Source: Portunus trituberculatus
Lineage: Eukaryota > Arthropoda > Malacostraca > Decapoda > Portunidae
Length of the DNA stretch: 64,000 nucleotides
Direction: 5' to 3'
NCBI RefSeq assembly: GCF_017591435.1
Contig: NC_059302.1
Location: forward strand, 27,094,919-27,158,918
Of this stretch, positions 42,669 to 64,000 are shown one piece after another. Numbering within the stretch: position 1 is the stretch's first letter; every line of letters starts with the position of its first letter. Under the pieces are notes generated by a model. That model did not search any database, was not told the origin of the DNA, and saw only the letters and a program-made list of their open reading frames with translations. The position numbers were made by a program, and so were the translations under genes.

Positions 42669-44300
42669 TATTAACAATTTTTTTTGTATTTAGGATGAAA
42701 TTGCATGTATGAAACTAATGACATATATGCATTGAGCTGTACTGTCTGTAACAAATGCATGCTTGATAATTAAGAAAAATCTTGTTGATCCCAATAAGAC
42801 AAAGAATTGTTTTTTTACATTTTACTTTGGAAAGTTTTCCTGGCAAAAGATAAATGACTTTTTTTTAACCCGTACAGCATTTTGGTATTTTGTCATTTTC
42901 TTCCCACCCCAGCTTTGTAAGATTTAAAGATTTCTTTTTTGCATAAATCTGCCTAAAACAATGAAAATTAAGAAAAGTAATGTCAGTGCTTTGGGATTTC
43001 TATTGAGTTGGAAAGTAAAATGGTCTTGATCTTCTCTTGTCATATTTAGCACAAATTTATGTATGTTTCTAGAGAGTAAATCATTTTGAGCTTTTTGATA
43101 GTTCATCTCAATGTACTGTTCAGTTGCCCACATGAGTGTTCGTTCACACAATTAGTTTATAAATGGTTTATAATTGTTGACTTCATGATATGTTTTTCGC
43201 ATTATTACAAACAATATATGATGCTTTTGTTTCACATTGTCGTCATGAATCTATTATTTACAAATAATATTTGTTTTTTACCTGTACCTGAAGATTATTT
43301 TTTTCCCACATGATTATAAGTGCTTCACCCAGAAGGATGGCTGGGGAAGCTTGTCAGTTATGGCAGTAAGTTAAATATGTTGAGTGGTCAGTATTTTTAA
43401 AGGATCAGTATACTAGAACACCACCACACAAATCACCCTTGACACACTCGAGTGACAGGAAAATTATACATTAAATACGTACAACATACGTATCTGATGC
43501 TGTACTGGTTGAAGAAAAGAAGTCAAACAAATAATGCTGAAAAAAACCTTATTATACAGTGTAATACAAAAGTATGTTTTCTATAGTAGGTTAAGTATAT
43601 GTCAGTATCAACACTAATATGTATGGGCTGCCAGAACACCGTTTAATATGCATTCATCGTTATTCATCAATAGAAACTTCGCCATAAGCTAATACAATAC
43701 GTACATGCCACATAAATGTTTTCATAGACAGTGCAGGCATTCATTATTCGTCATTCATCTATGTGAAGAAGTTCAAGCCACTGCTGTATTTCCAGTACTT
43801 ATCCATTACAATATGTCTTCACTTTTTGTAAAAAGTAATATTGATACTGAGTGGCTCAGGTCACTTTCATGACAGATAGATGGTACACTATTGCTTACAG
43901 GATCACACAAGTATTAGTGACGTTGGGGCAGGGTTTGTTCATAGTAGCTACAGTATTTCTCTAAATGATATGAGAGCAGCTGAGATAGACCAGCAGAAAA
44001 CTCATGGAGTTGGATAATTATAGTTGCTTTTGAAGAGAAATTTTGATTGCTGTCTCCATATATGTAATTATTAATAACCTTATCACAGAACATATTTTTA
44101 TATATGTCAGTGTCCCATCTCAAATATTATATAAAAGTTAAAACACAAAACTTTTAAGATCTTTGAAAAAAGTTTTGTTTCCAGACATAAACTGTAGTTT
44201 CATTGAGCTGTTACTCAGCTTGAAAAGAAATAATTTGCATGCTTGGAAATTCCTTCCAATAGAAAAGGGCTTGAAAGAAATCATAATAATGTGATTTTAG

Positions 44301-44886
44301 TGCCCCTTTCACATGAAGACACTGGAGACCAGCACCTATGTCAGAATGTCCCCAGTGTGAAAGGATCAGGCAGCTTCAGGCAGTTAGTGACCAATGCCGA
44401 TTCATGGTATCCCTTCTCTTTCTTGTCAGACAAAAGAATTAAATCAAATGAGGAGCTTCTCTTATTTTTTACTGGAGAGGTAAAAGAGGAAATTGAAAAT
44501 AGCACAAATTACATAGCTTACTATAGTAGAAAAAACAACTGTACACACACTCAACTAGCATTACTTTCTAGCTTTGTCAGCTTGCTAGCTTTATTACAAC
44601 TTTGGACATTTGGTGATTTAGGCCAAACTAAATATGTTTTGGACAGTTGCTTGAAAATAAGTCAAAACTGAAATATTTCACCTAAAAAGACCTACCTGGG
44701 AACTTTAATCCACTCATGAAATCTCCCATTTGAAACAGTGCCCAACAATGAGTGACAGTAAGAGCCAGTGTTGGACACATGTTGTGAGAGGACACAGCAA
44801 CTGTAGTGGCATCACATGAAAGGTTCTATTGAAAGTTACTGAAGGTAACTGGTGCCAGTCACCAATGTCTTCATGTGAAGCAGTCC
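44301..44886. mobile_element. Inverted-repeat element (MITE-like), family uncertain
   Basis: The left end contains TTTCACATGAAGACACTGG and the right end the inverse of CTTCACATGAAGACATTGG; over 30 bp about 25 positions match. TTAG lies on both flanks (44297-44300, 44887-44890), a candidate 3-4 bp target duplication. No transposase ORF. Confidence 0.5.
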
Positions 44887-45229
44887 TTAGTTTTGTGATA
44901 AAGGAATGACAGGTTGAGTTACGGACTATTGGACAAGTACAGTACTATATGATAATGAGAAAAAATATTTTGTTTATAGATGACAAATACTACATCATAG
45001 ATAAATGGGGAAGTAGAAAATATGCATCACTCAGCTTGACAGGTTATGCAAGAAAAGAATGTCCATTATGTAATGTATTTTGAAATAATGAGAAGTGGAT
45101 CTAAAGAATAGCCATGCACAAGTCTCTACCAACCAAGAGTGATAAGGTGTAGTGTGGACAGTGATGCAAGGTGTACCATGATAGTGCTGAGTTATGAAAT
45201 GCTGCAACAGGTGCTTGAATTTCACCAGT

Positions 45230-45438
45230 TTAGCCCCTTCAGTATCATGACACATTTTCTTATTCTACATAGTATCTGGCAATTTTATACAGCCTCAAAA
45301 ACTTATGTAGGGATGAGAATAGTCAAGACTGTGGCCATTAATCTTCTGACTGCCATAGATCCTCCCTAATGTAAATAAAATGGTCTAATTGCACACAAAT
45401 CTCAAGGTATAAATATATCCTAGTATTGAAGGGGTTAA
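45230..45438 (-). mobile_element. piggyBac-type MITE, copy D, between the two VWA7-like genes
   Basis: 209 bp. Left flank TTAG (mutated TTAA), right flank TTAA at 45435-45438. Termini CCCCTTCAGTATCATGACAC and TAGTATTGAAGGGG. Internal blocks match copy C at 14532 in the same orientation. Confidence 0.76.
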
Positions 45439-47288
45439 GTGCACATATTTATATCCATGAAGATGGCACCATATCAGAGAGAGAGAGTGCAAAATATTTA
45501 AGAAACAATAATAATGTTTTTTAAAGATTTTGTCTATGATGATGTTATTAAGAGATTTTAGTGTTGTCCTCTTAAACCATAGGCACTTAATAGATAAATG
45601 ATAAAGAGGACGAATACTCCAGAATTTAAATATCTAGAATATAATGTACAAATGTGAAGTGGTTTGGCTGTTTTCTTTTTTTCTGGGCAAGGGTAACAAA
45701 TATGACACAAAAAGATCCATTTAAGATGTCAATCCAAGAGAGAATTGTTCAATAAGAATTATTCAAAATTACAAAGTATCTTGAAACTTTCCCCTTGAAA
45801 GAATTTAGTTCATAGGCAGGAGGAAGTATAGAATCGGTTTCAGAGTTTACAAGCTAACAGGATGAAGGATTAAGAATACTGGTGGACTCTTCCATTAGGG
45901 AGATTGATAGAATAGAGCTGAGAGAGAATAGAAAGTCTTGTGCAGTGAGTGTGCAAGAGGAGGCTTGCATAGATTGGTAGGAAAGTAGATTACAGATCAT
46001 AGAAGGGATGGAAGGAGGTTTTAAAGTACTGGATCACAAAGCCTAAGAATACTACATAGGCATGAAGGCATGCATGAGAGGGAATGAAGTAGAACTTTGT
46101 TAAAGATGATTGTCAAGATATGATTACATCAATGCTGAATTAAGCGCTGTAGTTATCTGATTGGAATAAAAAACTCAAAATAGTGTCACTAAGCAATAAG
46201 TGTCACAGTTGTTGTTGTTGTTGTAAGGGATGAAATATATTATAAAAAAAAACTATTGTAAACTGTTGCATTCCCAAAGCAAAAACATCAAGAAGTTGGT
46301 ATCACTAATAACTTTGATTATATGCATGGTGGCACGTGCCACTGAAACATTATCAGTGCGCTGTAGCATTTTTTGACAAGACAGATAAGAACTACACCTG
46401 ACACATGTCAAGTCCAGGTAATATTTCCCAGCCTCTGCAGCTGTTCCCTCTAAGGGACTGTGAGTTACAAGTTCAGGTCACAAGCAGTGCTATATACATA
46501 TTCAGAATTGGCATTAGCCAGACTGAATCAACCTCATTGTACTAAAAACCACTGACTTGAGTCTATCAAGGTATGTGTGCTTTAAACTTTTAAAGTCTGG
46601 AAATCTTCAGAAAATCTTAATTGATTGTACAGAATTTTCTCATAGGATCCATGTTGACTTGATTTATTCTGCTTATTGTATTTGAAGTCATTGCATATTC
46701 TTAAAATAAATTAGTTCCTGCAATTTTTATGTTCCTTATCAGTAAAAATTAACTATTGTGTGACTGTCATTATTGCTCAGAGATATTCATCAATATAGTG
46801 TAAAGAATTATGTTTGTGTATCAAATGAGTTTCTTTAAGAAAACAGTTATTTCAACAGACAACAGTAATTCCAGATACTTTAATTTTGAAAGAACAAAAG
46901 TGTTAGTTGTAAAATAGGTAAAGCAGGATATAAAAAACTTATTACTTTTGTAAGTGGAGAGAATTAATTGGCAGAAAATAAATGCACAAGAATTTCTTCA
47001 AGGAAGAATTTTAATTTTTGTGAAGTATTGATTTCTGTGAAGTGTTCCTGGAAAGAACAGCATATCAGAGATATAGGAAATGATAAAGATACATACATAA
47101 GACAGTTGGCCTCATTCACATCTTATAAAACCAAGATGAAGTGTTGCACCAAGCCTAGATCAGCAGCAGTCTACCGTCAGGCATTTGGTATGTACATTTG
47201 TATTGCCTTCTGTTTTTCCTTTTGTCTGCTGTTTTGTTTCATGTACTCTGCTTGAAGCAAAGACTACAAATGAAAGGCTTGCTCTTTC

Positions 47289-47298
<10 letters not shown>

Positions 47299-47382
<84 letters not shown>
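47299..47382 (+). repeat. (CT)n microsatellite upstream of copy 2
   Basis: About 42 units preceded by an 11-base C run. Confidence 0.96.
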
Positions 47383-47385
<3 letters not shown>

Positions 47386-48241
47386 GATGTTAAACTCCTT
47401 TATACTTTACACACTTCTCTAGGAGGATTTAAAAAGCATCACTTTACTGCCACCCACTAACTGGCTTTATTTTCCTTGTTTTTGTACTAAGAAAAACATC
47501 CGTCACTTAATGCAATAACTCTGTCAGTAGCACTGTCATCCATGAATCAGGTTGCCATCATGGTGCATTGCACTTATCATACATCTGTACATTTATATAC
47601 TCATTGAGGAACCATTGTTATCAAATATCCTTGTCTCACTCCCTACAGTAATCACAAAATGTTTCTGTTCACTGGAAGAGATTTACTGGCATCCTCATAG
47701 ATCAACCTGATTCCCTTCAATAATCTATTCTCTAAATCCAGATCCATCCCACAGCATCATCTTGTTGATCCCCATAATATGCCATAAGAGCAGTAAACAC
47801 ACTTGTTTTCTAGATGCTTATCAATAACTGTTTTCACAGTGAAAGTATGATCTACACATTCTTTACTCTTTATTATATTCAAACTTTCATTCTGAAGTCT
47901 CCTATGTATCTTATTAGCACACTGAATATGTTAGATTTTTTTTTTACTGACAAAATTATGTGTCTACATTTCATCTATTTTTTGTGTAAGGATCTGTATA
48001 GAGGAGAAAAGTTTATGAAAATTATGGAACATCTTAAAAGATTGTCAGATATTGCATAATATTCTATCACAAATCAGGAACACTTTCTGATACCATTATT
48101 GAAATGTCCTTTTTGAACTGTCTGCGTATTAAGCAAATTTGAATGTAATTTGTTATTTTTGTTTATTTAGTTTATGTATTTTTATTTTTGTTTTATTATT
48201 TTTTTTTTTTCACTTTTGGTTTTATTTTCCGGCTTACTGAG

Positions 48242-48300
48242 TATAAATATTATTTAACTTTTCTTTCACTATTCATCCTAGTTATCATTTTGCAGGGAAA
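48242..48300 (+). promoter_or_regulatory. Putative core promoter and leader of VWA7-like copy 2
   Basis: TATAAATA at 48242-48249 is followed by TCA at 48273-48275, about 33 bp from the box, then the ATG at 48301. The parallel with copy 1 supports this reading. An alternative is that the TTTTGCAG at 48289-48296, just before the ATG, is a 3' splice site for an upstream leader exon. Confidence 0.45.

Positions 48301-64000
<15,700 letters not shown>

Larger units (their letters stand above)
41090..48241. other. Intergenic region between the two VWA7-like genes
   Basis: AT-rich DNA. Apart from the hAT-like element, the inverted-repeat element at 44301, the MITE at 45230 and a (CT)n tract at 47299-47382 (after a C run at 47288-47298), no coding exon with splice support was seen. 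A dispersed repeat at about 45800-46000 matches 52455-52595 (CAGGA(G/A)GAA(G/A)TATAGAA block, GGAGATTGATAGAATAG). The 3' UTR of copy 1 presumably occupies its start. Confidence 0.6.

Noticed and set aside
44243..44671. 142-residue plus-strand frame in the intergenic region
   Set aside because: It spans the left terminus of an inverted-repeat element, has no conserved motif, and has no splice context.
46968..47255. 95-residue plus-strand frame upstream of copy 2
   Set aside because: No recognisable domain or signal; composition like surrounding AT-rich DNA.

Overview
This window is eukaryotic genomic DNA, almost certainly from a decapod crustacean and probably a crab. The evidence is split genes with GT-AG introns, arthropod-style TATA/TCA core promoters, an extraordinary density of long (CT)n, (CA)n, (AT)n and trinucleotide microsatellites, TTAGG-like degenerate repeats, and many tRNA-derived SINEs, non-LTR retrotransposons and short inverted-repeat transposons. 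No bacterial, viral or CRISPR features were seen.

Bases 1-23,450 hold no host gene I can support. They are low-complexity T-rich DNA, minisatellites, microsatellites, three copies of a TTAA-flanked piggyBac-type MITE, two SINE families, and one nearly full-length but frameshifted CR1-like LINE on the minus strand (about 15,815-19,620). That LINE has a Cys-rich ORF1 and an endonuclease/reverse transcriptase ORF2. Its 3' end abuts a 204-bp (CT)n tract, and a cluster of X-box, CRE and NRF-1-like motifs lies at its 5' end.

Bases 23,457-41,089 hold a complete 30-exon plus-strand gene. I reconstructed it from splice signals and reading frame as a 1501-residue secreted protein: signal peptide, VWA7-type N-terminal domain, VWA domain with intact MIDAS, hemicentin/VWA7-like beta-rich middle, and six fibronectin type III (FN3) repeats. 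Bases 48,242-64,000 hold a tandem plus-strand paralogue with the same exon order and phases; 21 exons plus the first 7 bases of exon 22 are inside the window. The intergenic stretch (41,090-48,240) carries a hAT-like MITE, another inverted-repeat element and a fourth piggyBac-type MITE.

The two paralogues were probably made by tandem duplication and have since diverged, except for one tract around exon 21 (155 bp, about 95% identical and including intron sequence) that looks like recent gene conversion. Their introns were invaded independently: antisense LINEs in intron 17 of copy 1 and intron 2 of copy 2, a sense LINE in intron 21 of copy 2, a Tc1/mariner-like element inside an (AT)n tract in intron 13 of copy 2, and a pogo/Tigger-like transposase relic in intron 18 of copy 2. 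One SINE family and two of the LINEs share the same 3' tail, suggesting a SINE/LINE retrotransposition partnership. I see no wholly new gene system. The most unusual host feature is the VWA7-plus-FN3 architecture in tandem.
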